Positions 1 through 7,646 of a DNA stretch of 38,432 nucleotides are shown here, one piece after another; the first letter of the stretch is position 1; the number at the start of each line of letters is the position of its first letter. Position numbers and translations under genes: made by a program. The notes under the pieces were generated by a model. The model did no database searches. It was not told where the DNA came from and saw nothing but the letters and a program-made list of their open reading frames with translations. Source of the DNA: Rhodospirillales bacterium (GTDB lineage: Bacteria > Pseudomonadota > Alphaproteobacteria > Acetobacterales > Acetobacteraceae). The stretch lies in the NCBI GenBank assembly GCA_025359905.1, contig JANYDF010000002.1:1-38432 (forward strand). The letters run 5' to 3'.

Positions 1-662
1 AGAAGGCGGTCGCGCGCGGGGCCAAGACCATCGCGCTGCTGTACGCCAACGACGACGCGTTCTCGAAATCCGGCTTCGACGTGATGCAGAAAGCCGCCCC
101 GGCCGCCGGACTGCAAGTGCTCGCGGTCGAGAGCTTCGGCAGCAAGGATACCGACTTCTCGGCGCAACTCACCAAGGTGAAGGCGTTAAAGCCGGATGCG
201 ATCGGCATTTCGGCGCTGGTCGAACCGGCGTCTGGCGTGCTGCTGCAAGCCCGGCAACTGGGTTTTGGGCCCGAGACGTTATTCGTCGGCGGCAATGGCT
301 CCAATTCACCGAAGCTGGCCGCTATTGCCGGGGCCGCCGCCGAGGGACTGCTGGTCGGCAGCCCGTGGTTCGTGGCCAAGCCGGATGCGGCCAATCAGGC
401 GTTCGTGACCGCATTCCAGGCCAAGTACGGCAAGCTGCCCGACCAGTTCGCGGCCCAGGCGTACGACACGCTGTTTATCCTGGCCGCCGCCATCGACCGC
501 GCTGGTGAGGCCGATCCCGCCAAGATTCGCGACGCGCTGACGCAGACCGATTACAGCGGCGCGATGGGCCCATTCCACTTCAGCGAAAAGCGCGACCCGG
601 CTTCGGCCGAGGGCGTGGTAGTGCTGGAAATGCATGAGGGGGCGTTCCGCATTGCGCCGTAA
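1..662 (+). CDS. livK: Branched-chain amino-acid ABC transporter substrate-binding protein, C-terminal part (5' end outside window)
   Basis: The reading frame is open from base 3 and its true start lies upstream of the window, so only about 219 C-terminal residues are seen. The visible part reads as a type 1 periplasmic binding protein of the Leu/Ile/Val family: a strand ending in LLYANDDAF, then FSAQLTKVKALKPDAI, a hydrophobic VGGNGSN segment, and QAYDTLFILAAAI near the end. In this family the protein captures amino acids or short amides in the periplasm and delivers them to the LivHM permease. It is followed after 37 bases by livH-livM-livG-livF, which supports the call. The substrate cannot be told from sequence. 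Confidence 0.88.
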   Translation, partial: KAVARGAKTIALLYANDDAFSKSGFDVMQKAAPAAGLQVLAVESFGSKDTDFSAQLTKVKALKPDAIGISALVEPASGVLLQARQLGFGPETLFVGGNGSNSPKLAAIAGAAAEGLLVGSPWFVAKPDAANQAFVTAFQAKYGKLPDQFAAQAYDTLFILAAAIDRAGEADPAKIRDALTQTDYSGAMGPFHFSEKRDPASAEGVVVLEMHEGAFRIAP

Positions 663-699
663 CGTGCGCATGGCGGCGGCAGCGGCCTGAACCGCCGAC

Positions 700-1578
700 A
701 TGCTTGCCCAGCAACTTCTCAACGGCCTGCTGCTGGGCGCGACCTACGCGCTGTTCGCGCTCGGTTTCACGCTGATGTTCGGCGTGTTGCGCGTGGTCAA
801 CCTGACCTACGGATTTTACTTCACGGCGGGCGCGTTCATCGCGCTGTGGCTGACTCAGTTCGGACTGTCACTGTGGCTGGCGCTGCCCGCCGCCGCCATC
901 GCCTCCGGCGGTATCGCGGTGGCGGTGGATTGGCTGCTGCTGACCCGGTTGCGCCGCGCCAAGGCCGATGAACTCACCTCGCTGATGGTCACTCTCGGCG
1001 CGGTGCTGGCGCTGTATGCGGCAATGACGGCGTGGCTCGGCCCGGATATTCGCCGCCTGCCGCCGGGGGTGATTGCGGGCGGCGCGCTGGAGGCGTTCGG
1101 GCTGCGCGTCAGCACCGCGCAATTGCTGATCCTGCTGGCGTGCGTGCTGCTGGCGGGCGGCTTGCTATGGCTAATGCGCGCGACAAGGCTGGGCCTTGCC
1201 ATCCGCGCGATGGCCGAACGGCCGGACACCGCCGCGCTGATGGGCATCGCCACCGGACAACTGGCCGCCCTGGTGTCGTTCATCTCGGGCGCCTTGGCCG
1301 GGGCGGGAGGCGTGCTGATCGGGCTGAATTTCAACGCCATTCACCCGTACATGGGCGAGTCGATGATGCTGCGCGGCTTCGTCGTGATCGTCGTGGGCGG
1401 GCTGGGCGACATCTTCGGGGCGCTCGCCGCCGGGCTGCTGCTCGGCGTGGTCGAGGTGCTCACAGCGGGCTACCTCGCCTCCGGTCTCAAGGAAGCCGTG
1501 GCGTTCGCGCTGCTGGTGGCGGTGCTGTGGACCCGGCCGTCCGGACTGTTCGGCGTGGCGCAGGGCCGCAAGGCATGA
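700..1578 (+). CDS. livH: Branched-chain amino-acid ABC transporter permease LivH
   Basis: This 292-residue, very hydrophobic protein starts MLAQQLLNGLLLGATYALFA, the usual opening of LivH-type inner-membrane permeases, and has about eight predicted membrane segments. The conserved LivH loop NFNAIHPYMGE followed by GFVVIVVGGLGDIFGALAAG lies around residues 208-245. With LivM it forms the membrane channel through which LivK-bound substrate is imported. The gene ends in ATGA, where the A of the livH stop overlaps the livM start, so translation is probably coupled. The length is normal for the family. Confidence 0.95.
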   Translation: MLAQQLLNGLLLGATYALFALGFTLMFGVLRVVNLTYGFYFTAGAFIALWLTQFGLSLWLALPAAAIASGGIAVAVDWLLLTRLRRAKADELTSLMVTLGAVLALYAAMTAWLGPDIRRLPPGVIAGGALEAFGLRVSTAQLLILLACVLLAGGLLWLMRATRLGLAIRAMAERPDTAALMGIATGQLAALVSFISGALAGAGGVLIGLNFNAIHPYMGESMMLRGFVVIVVGGLGDIFGALAAGLLLGVVEVLTAGYLASGLKEAVAFALLVAVLWTRPSGLFGVAQGRKA

Positions 1579-2420
1579 GCATGGCCGCCCTGGACGACCT
1601 GTTATGGACCTACCAGAACGTTATTACCGCGCTCGGCATCAACGGGCTGCTGGCGCTGTCGATGTACGTGGTGCTGGCGGTGGGCCAATTGTCGCTCGGA
1701 CAAGCGGCGTTCATGGGCCTCGGCGCGTATTCGGCGGCGCTGATGAGCCTGAAACTGGCGTGGCCGTTCTGGGCGGTGCTGCCGCTGTCATGCGTGGCTC
1801 CGGTGGCGTTCGCGCTGGCGGTCGGCGGGCCGACGCTGCGGCTATCCGGCGTGTATCTGGCCATCGCCACCATCGGCCTCGGCGAAGTGATGCGCGGGGT
1901 GTACCTGAACATCGACTTGTTCGGCGGCGCGCTCGGTCTGTCCGGCATTCCCGAAGCGGCGCCGCAATGGGTGATTTTCGCGGTACTCGGGCTGGCACTG
2001 TTCGTGCTGTGGCGCATCGGCCGCTCCGGCGTGGGCCGGGCGATGGAGGCGATGCGGCTGGACGAGACGGCGGCGTTGTCGATGGGCGTCAACGTGCGCC
2101 GCTACCGGCGCAATGCGCTGCTGGCCTCTGCCGTGCTGGCCGGGCTGGCGGGCGCGCTGTCAGCGCACGCCACCAGTTTCATCGGCCCGAACGATTTCGG
2201 CTTCGAGCCTGCGGTCAGCATCCTGTCGTTCGCGCTGCTCGGCGGCATCGGCTCGCCGTTCGCCCCGGTGCTGGGCGCGTGGCTGCTGACGCTGCTGCCG
2301 GAAGTGCTGCGCCCGCTGGCCGATCTGCGGCTGGTGCTGAACGGCGTGGTGATCGTGCTGGCGGTGCTGTTTCTGCCGCGCGGGCTGCTTTCGTGGCGGA
2401 TGCCACGGCGGGCGATGTGA
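1575..2420 (+). CDS. livM: Branched-chain amino-acid ABC transporter permease LivM
   Basis: This is a 281-residue membrane protein. The frame is open far upstream, but the ATG at 1575 overlaps the livH stop (ATGA) and is followed by the normal LivM N-terminus, so upstream starts are rejected. Family marks are the GQLSLGQAAFMGLGAYSAAL segment (around residue 35), RLSGVYLAIATIGLGEV, and ATSFIGPNDFGFEPAVSILSFALLGGIGS near residues 195-225. It pairs with LivH as the second half of the channel. At 281 residues it is slightly short for LivM, because the long N-terminal extension of enteric proteins is absent, as in many alphaproteobacteria. Confidence 0.94.
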   Translation: MSMAALDDLLWTYQNVITALGINGLLALSMYVVLAVGQLSLGQAAFMGLGAYSAALMSLKLAWPFWAVLPLSCVAPVAFALAVGGPTLRLSGVYLAIATIGLGEVMRGVYLNIDLFGGALGLSGIPEAAPQWVIFAVLGLALFVLWRIGRSGVGRAMEAMRLDETAALSMGVNVRRYRRNALLASAVLAGLAGALSAHATSFIGPNDFGFEPAVSILSFALLGGIGSPFAPVLGAWLLTLLPEVLRPLADLRLVLNGVVIVLAVLFLPRGLLSWRMPRRAM

Positions 2421-3202
2421 TGCTGCTGGCAACCGAACAGCTCACCCGCCGCTACGCCGGGCTGATCGCGGTCGATGCGGTCGATCTGGCGGTGCCGGAT
2501 ACCGGCATTCACGCGGTGATCGGCCCGAACGGTGCGGGCAAGACCACGCTGTTCAACCTGATTTCCGGCCTGACGCCGCCGAGCTCCGGGCGCATCGTGT
2601 TCGCCGGCAGCGACGTGACCGGCGACCCCGCCGACCGCCGGGCGCGGGCGGGCATGGCGCGCACTTTCCAGAACATCCGCGTGTTCAACAGCATGAGCGT
2701 GCTGGACAACGCGCTGACCGGGCTGCACCCGCGCCTGACCGCGTCGCTGCCCGCCATTGTCACCCGCCTGCCCGGCTTCCGGCGCGAGGAATCCGCCGCC
2801 ATCGCCCGCGCCCGTGCGGCGCTCGGGCTGGCCGGGCTGCTGACCCGGGCGCACGAAGCGGCCGGCGCGCTGCCGTACGGCGATCAGCGGCGGTTGGAAA
2901 TCGCCCGCGCCATGGCGGGCGAGCCGCGTCTGCTGCTGCTCGACGAACCCGCCGCCGGGATGAACCCGGCCGAGCGCGCCAGTCTGGCCGCGCTGATCCG
3001 CGCGATTGCGGCGGGCGGCACCACGGTGCTGCTGGTGGAACACGATATGCCGTTCGTGATGGGGCTGTGCGACAGCGTCACCGTGCTGAATTTCGGCCGC
3101 CGCATCTTCAGCGGCCCGCCCGCCGCCGCACGGCAGAACAAGGCGGTGATCGAAGCCTATCTCGGCCCCAAGGTGGCCGCCCGGCTGGGCGGCGCGGCAT
3201 GA
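2420..3202 (+). CDS. livG: Branched-chain amino-acid ABC transporter ATP-binding protein LivG
   Basis: This 260-residue ATPase powers import through LivHM. Walker A is GPNGAGKTT at residues 35-43, the Q-loop region is ARTFQNIRVF, the signature reads LPYGDQRRLEIARAM (a usual LivG variant of LSGGQ), Walker B is LLLLDEPAAGMNP and the switch histidine sits in LLVEHDM. The ATG at 2420 overlaps the livM stop by one base. A GTG three bases earlier is an alternative start. The open frame extends upstream only because of antisense and overlap openness in GC-rich DNA. ARTFQN and AAGMNP separate LivG from LivF. Confidence 0.95.
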   Translation: MLLATEQLTRRYAGLIAVDAVDLAVPDTGIHAVIGPNGAGKTTLFNLISGLTPPSSGRIVFAGSDVTGDPADRRARAGMARTFQNIRVFNSMSVLDNALTGLHPRLTASLPAIVTRLPGFRREESAAIARARAALGLAGLLTRAHEAAGALPYGDQRRLEIARAMAGEPRLLLLDEPAAGMNPAERASLAALIRAIAAGGTTVLLVEHDMPFVMGLCDSVTVLNFGRRIFSGPPAAARQNKAVIEAYLGPKVAARLGGAA

Positions 3203-3909
3203 GCACGCTGGCGGTCTGCGGCCTGACCGTGGCGTATGGCCGCACCGAGGCGGTGCGCGGCGTCGATTTTTCCATTGCCGACGGCCAAATCGTCTGCCTG
3301 ATCGGCGCCAACGGCGCGGGTAAAACCACGGTGCTGCGCACGCTGTCCGGCCAGTTGCGCCCGCGCGCCGGGCGCATCGTGCTAGACGGCGCGGACATCG
3401 CTGGGCTGGCCGCCCACCGCATCGTGGCGCGCGGCATGGTGCAGGTACCGGAAGGACGGCAGGTGTTTGCCGCATTGACGGTGGCCGACAACCTCGAACT
3501 CGGCGCCTGGCTATGCCGCGACAGCGCCGAGCGGGCGCGGCGGCGTGAGGCGGCATTGGCGCGCTTTCCCCGGCTGCGCGAACGGCTGCGCCAGCCCGCC
3601 GGATCGCTGTCGGGCGGCGAACAGCAAATGCTCGCCATCGGCCGCGCGCTGATGGCGGCCCCCCGGCTGCTGCTGCTCGACGAGCCGAGCATGGGGCTGG
3701 CGCCGCTGGTGGTGGAGGAAATCTTCGCCATCCTGGCCAGCCTGCGCCGCGACGGCATCACCATTTTGCTGATCGAACAAAACGCATCCGCGGCGCTGGA
3801 AATTGCCGATACGGCGTATGTGATCGAGACCGGCCGCATCGCGCTGTCCGGCCCGGCCACCGAGGTGGCGCGCAACCCGGCGGTGGTGGCGGCGTATTTG
3901 GGGGGCTAG
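3199..3909 (+). CDS. livF: Branched-chain amino-acid ABC transporter ATP-binding protein LivF
   Basis: This 236-residue protein is the second ATPase of the Liv transporter. It shows Walker A GANGAGKTT, VQVPEGRQVF (typical of LivF), the signature LSGGEQQMLAIGRAL, Walker B LLLLDEPSMGLAPL and the switch histidine position replaced by Q in LIEQNAS, as is normal for LivF. Its ATG overlaps the livG stop (ATGA). It is the last gene of the operon; a 13-bp inverted repeat lies 25 bases downstream. Confidence 0.95.
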   Translation: MSTLAVCGLTVAYGRTEAVRGVDFSIADGQIVCLIGANGAGKTTVLRTLSGQLRPRAGRIVLDGADIAGLAAHRIVARGMVQVPEGRQVFAALTVADNLELGAWLCRDSAERARRREAALARFPRLRERLRQPAGSLSGGEQQMLAIGRALMAAPRLLLLDEPSMGLAPLVVEEIFAILASLRRDGITILLIEQNASAALEIADTAYVIETGRIALSGPATEVARNPAVVAAYLGG

Positions 3910-3933
3910 GCGCGAACGCCGTCCTGGGCGGTT

Positions 3934-3996
3934 ATACCAAATCTCGCTGACCAAGACTTCAATGGATCATGGGTTCTCTCCCACGAGATTTGGTAT
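3934..3996. repeat. 63-bp element bounded by perfect 13-bp inverted repeats
   Basis: Bases 3934-3946 (ATACCAAATCTCG) are the exact reverse complement of 3984-3996, with 37 bases between them. It sits in the gap between livF and the convergent MaoC gene. The long loop and lack of a T-run argue against a simple intrinsic terminator, although the transcript could still fold and slow polymerase. The perfect ends suggest a small palindromic or MITE-like repeat. No clear target-site duplication is visible beside it. Confidence 0.6.
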
Positions 3997-4056
3997 TAGC
4001 CGGGGCGGCGGCCTTTGGTGACCCCGGTCAGGCGGCCTGTCGCCCGACCGCCGCGC

Positions 4057-4500
4057 TCAAACCGGGCGGCGCGGCACCACCATTTTGACTGTGAACAGCA
4101 TCACCGGTTCGCCGTCCTGATTGCGGGTCGTGATGCGCATCGTCGCACTGCCGCGATCCGGCTTGGAACGCGACGGCACCGCCTCCAGCACCTCGGTTTC
4201 AACCGTCAGCACGTCGCCCGGCCGCACCGGGCGCGGCCAGGACAGTTCACCGCCGCCGCCAATGATGCCGCCCGCAATCGGCAGTCCGCCATCGACCAGC
4301 AGGCGCATGGTGATACCGGCGGTGTGCCAGCCGCTCGCCACCAGACCGCCGAACAGGCTGGCCTTGGCCGCCTCGGTGTCCAGATGGAACGGCTGCGGGT
4401 CGAATTGCGCGGCATAGGCCACGATCTGCGCGGCATCCACGGTATGGCTGGCGCTGACGAAGCGCTGGCCCACCTGCAAATCCTCCAGATACAGCCGCAT
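4057..4500 (-). CDS. MaoC-like (R)-hydratase/dehydratase family protein
   Basis: This 147-residue hot-dog-fold protein contains the hydratase 2 motif: YAAQFDPQPFHLD around residues 28-40 holds the catalytic Asp and His, followed by FGGLVASGWHTAG. Family members hydrate trans-2-enoyl-CoA or act on related acyl-thioesters in the cytoplasm. The exact substrate cannot be predicted. It lies 26 bases downstream of the lipid-kinase-like gene on the same strand and is probably co-transcribed with it. Its length is typical of single-domain MaoC proteins. Confidence 0.85.
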   Translation of the reverse strand: MRLYLEDLQVGQRFVSASHTVDAAQIVAYAAQFDPQPFHLDTEAAKASLFGGLVASGWHTAGITMRLLVDGGLPIAGGIIGGGGELSWPRPVRPGDVLTVETEVLEAVPSRSKPDRGSATMRITTRNQDGEPVMLFTVKMVVPRRPV

Positions 4501-4526
4501 TCCCTGCCCCCGTGCTTACGCCGGGC

Positions 4527-5393
4527 TCAGCCTACCACGACGGCAATAGGCCGCGCCGCATCACGAACCGTCATGGGATGGCAGCCCGCCGCGTCGCCAT
4601 CGGTTTGCATCGGCACGTGGTCGGTGCGGATGACAATCTCCGAAGCGCGGATCAGCCGCAGCCCTGGCATACGCGGGATGAGGTCGAGCGGCAGCGCCGC
4701 CCCGAACGCCAGGGCCGAGAACGGGCCGGGGCGGTCGAACAGCGCCACGGTGAAGCCGGGGGCCGACGGTGTGGCGCCGGGGGCCAGCACGTAGCGCCCG
4801 CCATAGAAATGCCCCTTGCTGACGATCACCGTGCCAGCCTCGGTCTCCACACCGTCAATGCAAACCTTGATCGGCGGAAACCGGTAGCGCACCACTTCGC
4901 GCGCCGCCTGCACCACGTAGGCATTGCGGCCGATGGCGCGCTTCAGCGGCAACGCCAGATGCTGCACCACATGGGCGTCGAACCCAGCGCCGAGCATTTG
5001 CACGAATACCCGCACGAAGCTGGCGCCGGTGGCAACGCCTGGCCAGACGTCGCGGGTGCGCCCGAACGCCAGCGCTGCGGCGACCGCGCGCGGCTCGAAC
5101 GGCAACCCCAATTCATGCGCCAGCACGTTGGCGGTGCCGAGCGGGATCACGCCGAGCGTGCACCCCGACCCATTAAGCCCGTTGGCCACTTCGGCGATGG
5201 TGCCGTCGCCGCCCGCCGCCACCACCAATTGCTTGCCAGCCCTGGCGGCATCGCGCGCCAGTTCGGTGGCGTGCCCGGCGTGGCGGGTTTCGGCCAGTTC
5301 CACCCGCACGCCGTTGGCCACCATCACATCCAGCACCCGCCACAGCCGGTGCGCGCGGTGCCGCCCGGCCGTTGGGTTGAATACGATCAGCAT
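4527..5393 (-). CDS. Diacylglycerol kinase family lipid kinase (DAGK catalytic / YegS-LCB5 type)
   Basis: This 288-residue protein begins MLIVFNPTAGR, the opening strand of the DAGK catalytic domain. It has the nucleotide-binding AAGGDGTIAEVANGL (GGDGT at residues 61-65) and VIPLGTANVLAHELGLP around residue 86, all diagnostic of the family. Such enzymes phosphorylate diacylglycerol or related lipids at the inner membrane. The frame stays open upstream to a TTG at 5453 with an in-frame ATG at 5432. The ATG at 5393 is chosen because it places the domain at the N-terminus as usual. The gene is divergent from a metallophosphoesterase-glycosyltransferase pair, so it may recycle or compete for diacylglycerol; that role is inferred. 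Confidence 0.85.
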   Translation of the reverse strand: MLIVFNPTAGRHRAHRLWRVLDVMVANGVRVELAETRHAGHATELARDAARAGKQLVVAAGGDGTIAEVANGLNGSGCTLGVIPLGTANVLAHELGLPFEPRAVAAALAFGRTRDVWPGVATGASFVRVFVQMLGAGFDAHVVQHLALPLKRAIGRNAYVVQAAREVVRYRFPPIKVCIDGVETEAGTVIVSKGHFYGGRYVLAPGATPSAPGFTVALFDRPGPFSALAFGAALPLDLIPRMPGLRLIRASEIVIRTDHVPMQTDGDAAGCHPMTVRDAARPIAVVVG

Positions 5394-5508
5394 GCCGACT
5401 CGATGCCTGTGCGGTTGGAAAACGCGCACCATCGAGACGATGCATGACCGCAAGATGACATCCGCAAGTCTTTCACATGAAATTGTCTGGCACGGTGCAA
5501 ATCACCGC

Positions 5509-5526
5509 AGGTCATGGAATGTTCAC
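5509..5526 (+). promoter_or_regulatory. Degenerate Pho-box-like direct repeat upstream of the phosphoesterase gene
   Basis: Two 7-base units (AGGTCAT and TGTTCAC) are separated by four bases, which is the 11-base periodicity of a PhoB box (consensus CTGTCAT-n4-CTGTCAC). Only five and four bases of the two units match, so this is weak. It lies 95 bases before the metallophosphoesterase start, in the divergent gap. Phosphate control is expected if that gene is plcP. An 8-base repeat TTCACATG also occurs at 5472-5479 and 5522-5529. Confidence 0.2.
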
Positions 5527-5620
5527 ATGCACGGCGCGGCGGCTGCCGTATCTGCTGGCGCCGCAGCCATCGTGCGAGCGATGCGCGGCAAACGCAACAC
5601 CACAGATCACGGTTGGCCGC

Positions 5621-6442
5621 ATGAACGCCACGACCAAGATCCCGCTGCCCGGCGCGCGATACCGCAGCGTGTTCATCTCCGATGTGCATCTCGGCACACG
5701 CGGCTGCCGCAGCGATTTCCTGGCGGATTTTCTGCGCCAAGTGAGCTGCGAAAAGCTGTTTCTCGTCGGTGACATCATCGACGGCTGGCGGCTGCGCAAG
5801 TCGTGGTATTGGGATGCCGGTTGCGATGAGGTGTTGCGGCTGATCTTGAAGCAGGCGCGCGCCGGGACCGATGTCACTTACATTCCCGGCAATCACGACG
5901 AAATGTTTCGCGCCTGGATGCCGCTCGGACTGGAGATCGCCGGGATCAAATTGCGCAAGGAAGCCAGCCACACCACGGCGGATGGCCGCCGCCTGCTGGT
6001 GCTGCACGGCGATGAATTCGACAGCGTGGTGCGCTACGCCAAGTTCCTGGCCCTGCTCGGCGACTGGGCTTACAACGCCGCCATCGCCTGCAACACGTAT
6101 TTCAACGCCATTCGCCGCCGCCTGGGCTACCCGTACTGGTCGCTGTCGCAATGGCTGAAGCGGCAGGTCAAGGAAGCCGTCAAAGCCATCGACCGGTTCG
6201 AAACCGCTGTCGCCACTGAAGCAAAGCGGCGCGGCTTCGACGGCGTGGTGTGCGGGCACATCCACTATGCGGAAATGCGCGAGGTCAACGGCGTGCTGTA
6301 CATCAACGACGGCGACTGGGTAGAAAGCTGCACCGCCCTGGTCGAACACCACGACGGCCGGCTGGAACTGGTCGATTGGGTGGCGCTGAACCGCCTGTCG
6401 TTCTACGCGCCGCGCGTTGCCGCTGTCCCTGCCACGGTCTGA
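5621..6442 (+). CDS. Calcineurin-like metallophosphoesterase, PlcP / LpxH-like
   Basis: This 273-residue enzyme has the full di-metal phosphoesterase set: SDVHLG (D21, H23), GDIIDGW (D51), PGNHDE (N91-H92), LHGDEFD (H129) and CGHIHYAE near residue 236. Databases usually call such proteins UDP-2,3-diacylglucosamine diphosphatase (LpxH, lipid A synthesis). In alphaproteobacteria a close relative, PlcP, is a phospholipase C that frees diacylglycerol from phospholipids under phosphate starvation, and it is typically followed by the glycolipid synthase Agt. Here a glycosyltransferase overlaps the 3' end, so PlcP is favoured by context. The frame is open upstream to 5477; the ATG at 5621 is chosen because the domain begins directly after it. 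Confidence 0.83.
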   Translation: MNATTKIPLPGARYRSVFISDVHLGTRGCRSDFLADFLRQVSCEKLFLVGDIIDGWRLRKSWYWDAGCDEVLRLILKQARAGTDVTYIPGNHDEMFRAWMPLGLEIAGIKLRKEASHTTADGRRLLVLHGDEFDSVVRYAKFLALLGDWAYNAAIACNTYFNAIRRRLGYPYWSLSQWLKRQVKEAVKAIDRFETAVATEAKRRGFDGVVCGHIHYAEMREVNGVLYINDGDWVESCTALVEHHDGRLELVDWVALNRLSFYAPRVAAVPATV

Positions 6443-7568
6443 AATCATCCAGTTGCCGGATTACCAGTTGCCCGATTCGTTGAACGTGTTCGACGCCGCC
6501 GCCGCCGAAGCGGCCCGGCTGATCGCCACCGGCCCGGTGCCGGCCCGTATTCTGATTGTCTCGGACGCCTGGCGCCCGCAGGTCAACGGCGTGGTGCGCA
6601 CACTCGCCACCGTGTCGGACGAACTGCGCGCGATGGGGCATACGGTCGAGGTGATCGGCCCGGACCGCTTCCGCACCTTCCCGACGCCGACTTACCCGGA
6701 CATCCCGTTGTCGATCCTGCCGGGCCGCAAGCTGCGCCAGTTGATCGAGGCGTTCCGCCCGGACACGATGCACATCGCCACCGAAGGCCCGCTGGGCATC
6801 GCCGCGCGCGCCTGGGCCCGCAAGCGCGGCTTCGCCTTCACCACGTCGTTTCACACCAAGTTTCCCGAATACGTGCAGGCCCGCACCGGCCTGCCGACCG
6901 GGATCTTTTATCGCTGGCTACGCGGCTTTCACGGTGCCGCCGCCGGGATGATGGTGGCCACCAACAGCCTGCGCGACGACCTGATCGCGCGCGGCTTCAC
7001 CCATATCCGGCCATGGACGCGCGGCGTCGATCTGGCGCTGTTCATCCCGGTGTCGCACGACGTCCCGACTGAAGATTGGGCCAGCCTGCCGCGCCCGTGG
7101 TTCCTTTATGTCGGGCGGGTGGCGGTCGAGAAGAACATCAAGGCGTTCCTCGACCTCGACCTGCCCGGCTCGAAAATCGTCGTCGGCGGCGGGCCGCAAC
7201 TCGCTGAGCTGCAACGCCACTACAAGGGCGTCAAATTCACCGGCCCACGCCACGGCGAAGCCCTGGCGCGCTGTTACGCGGCGGCCGATGTGTTCGTGTT
7301 CCCGAGCCTGACCGACACGTTCGGGCTGGTCATCCTCGAAGCGCTGGCCTGCGGCACGCCGGTGGCGGCCTATCCGGTCACCGGGCCGCTCGATGTGCTG
7401 GCCAACACCGGCGATACGGTGGGCGCGGTGGACCCGGATTTACGCACGGCTGCCCTGCGTGCGCTCAACGCCGACCGGGCCGCCTGCCGCCGTCATGCTG
7501 AGCGGTTTTCCTGGCGCGCCTGCGCGGAAATCTTCCTCTCGCACTTGGCGCCGCTGCACGTCCCATAA
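6417..7568 (+). CDS. GT4-family glycosyltransferase, Agt-like (probable glycolipid synthase)
   Basis: This is a GT-B-fold retaining glycosyltransferase of 383 residues from the TTG at 6417. The N-terminal domain starts at about residue 43 with RILIVSDAWRPQVNGVVRT, followed by FTTSFHTKFPEY. The C-terminal domain has FLYVGRVAVEKN and the nucleotide-sugar loop FVFPSLTDTFGLVILEAL with ACGTPVAAY. No ATG occurs before the domain. TTG 6417 overlaps the phosphoesterase by 26 bases and GTG 6486 is the main alternative. The order phosphoesterase then GT4 matches PlcP-Agt, where Agt adds glucose or glucuronic acid to diacylglycerol at the inner membrane. The sugar donor is not predictable here. Confidence 0.82.
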   Translation: MPLSLPRSEIIQLPDYQLPDSLNVFDAAAAEAARLIATGPVPARILIVSDAWRPQVNGVVRTLATVSDELRAMGHTVEVIGPDRFRTFPTPTYPDIPLSILPGRKLRQLIEAFRPDTMHIATEGPLGIAARAWARKRGFAFTTSFHTKFPEYVQARTGLPTGIFYRWLRGFHGAAAGMMVATNSLRDDLIARGFTHIRPWTRGVDLALFIPVSHDVPTEDWASLPRPWFLYVGRVAVEKNIKAFLDLDLPGSKIVVGGGPQLAELQRHYKGVKFTGPRHGEALARCYAAADVFVFPSLTDTFGLVILEALACGTPVAAYPVTGPLDVLANTGDTVGAVDPDLRTAALRALNADRAACRRHAERFSWRACAEIFLSHLAPLHVP

Positions 7569-7599
7569 CCGGGAGCCCCGGCCGGGAGGGCCTAGCGAA

Positions 7600-7632
7600 C
7601 TGTCAAGTTCTCCTTACACTGGGGAACGATAG
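7600..7632 (+). promoter_or_regulatory. MerR-operator-like promoter before the exporter operon
   Basis: A near-palindrome GTTCTCC (7607-7613) / GGGGAAC (7621-7627) with a 7-base spacer sits between a possible -35 (TGTCAA, 7601-7606) and a possible -10 (CGATAG, 7627-7632). The apparent spacer is about 20 bases. A dyad inside an over-long spacer is the layout of promoters activated by MerR-family regulators. The start codon at 7647 is close, leaving a very short leader. A strong Shine-Dalgarno (GAGGAGG) sits at 7636-7642. No MerR gene is in the window. Confidence 0.35.
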
Positions 7633-7646
7633 CGCGAGGAGGCCGG

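Noticed and set aside
1032-1574. N-terminal extension of livM inside livH
   Set aside because: It overlaps livH in another frame and has a non-membrane Arg-rich composition; the ATG at 1575 gives the normal protein.
2102-3556. 484-residue open frame on the minus strand opposite livM-livG-livF
   Set aside because: It is an antisense shadow produced by GC-rich third positions; it is rich in Arg, Pro and Gln, has no family motifs, and overlaps three well-supported genes.
5466-5483. A second Pho-box-like site near CTTTCACATGAAATTGTC
   Set aside because: The two TGTC-like units are not 11 bases apart, so the spacing does not fit a PhoB box.
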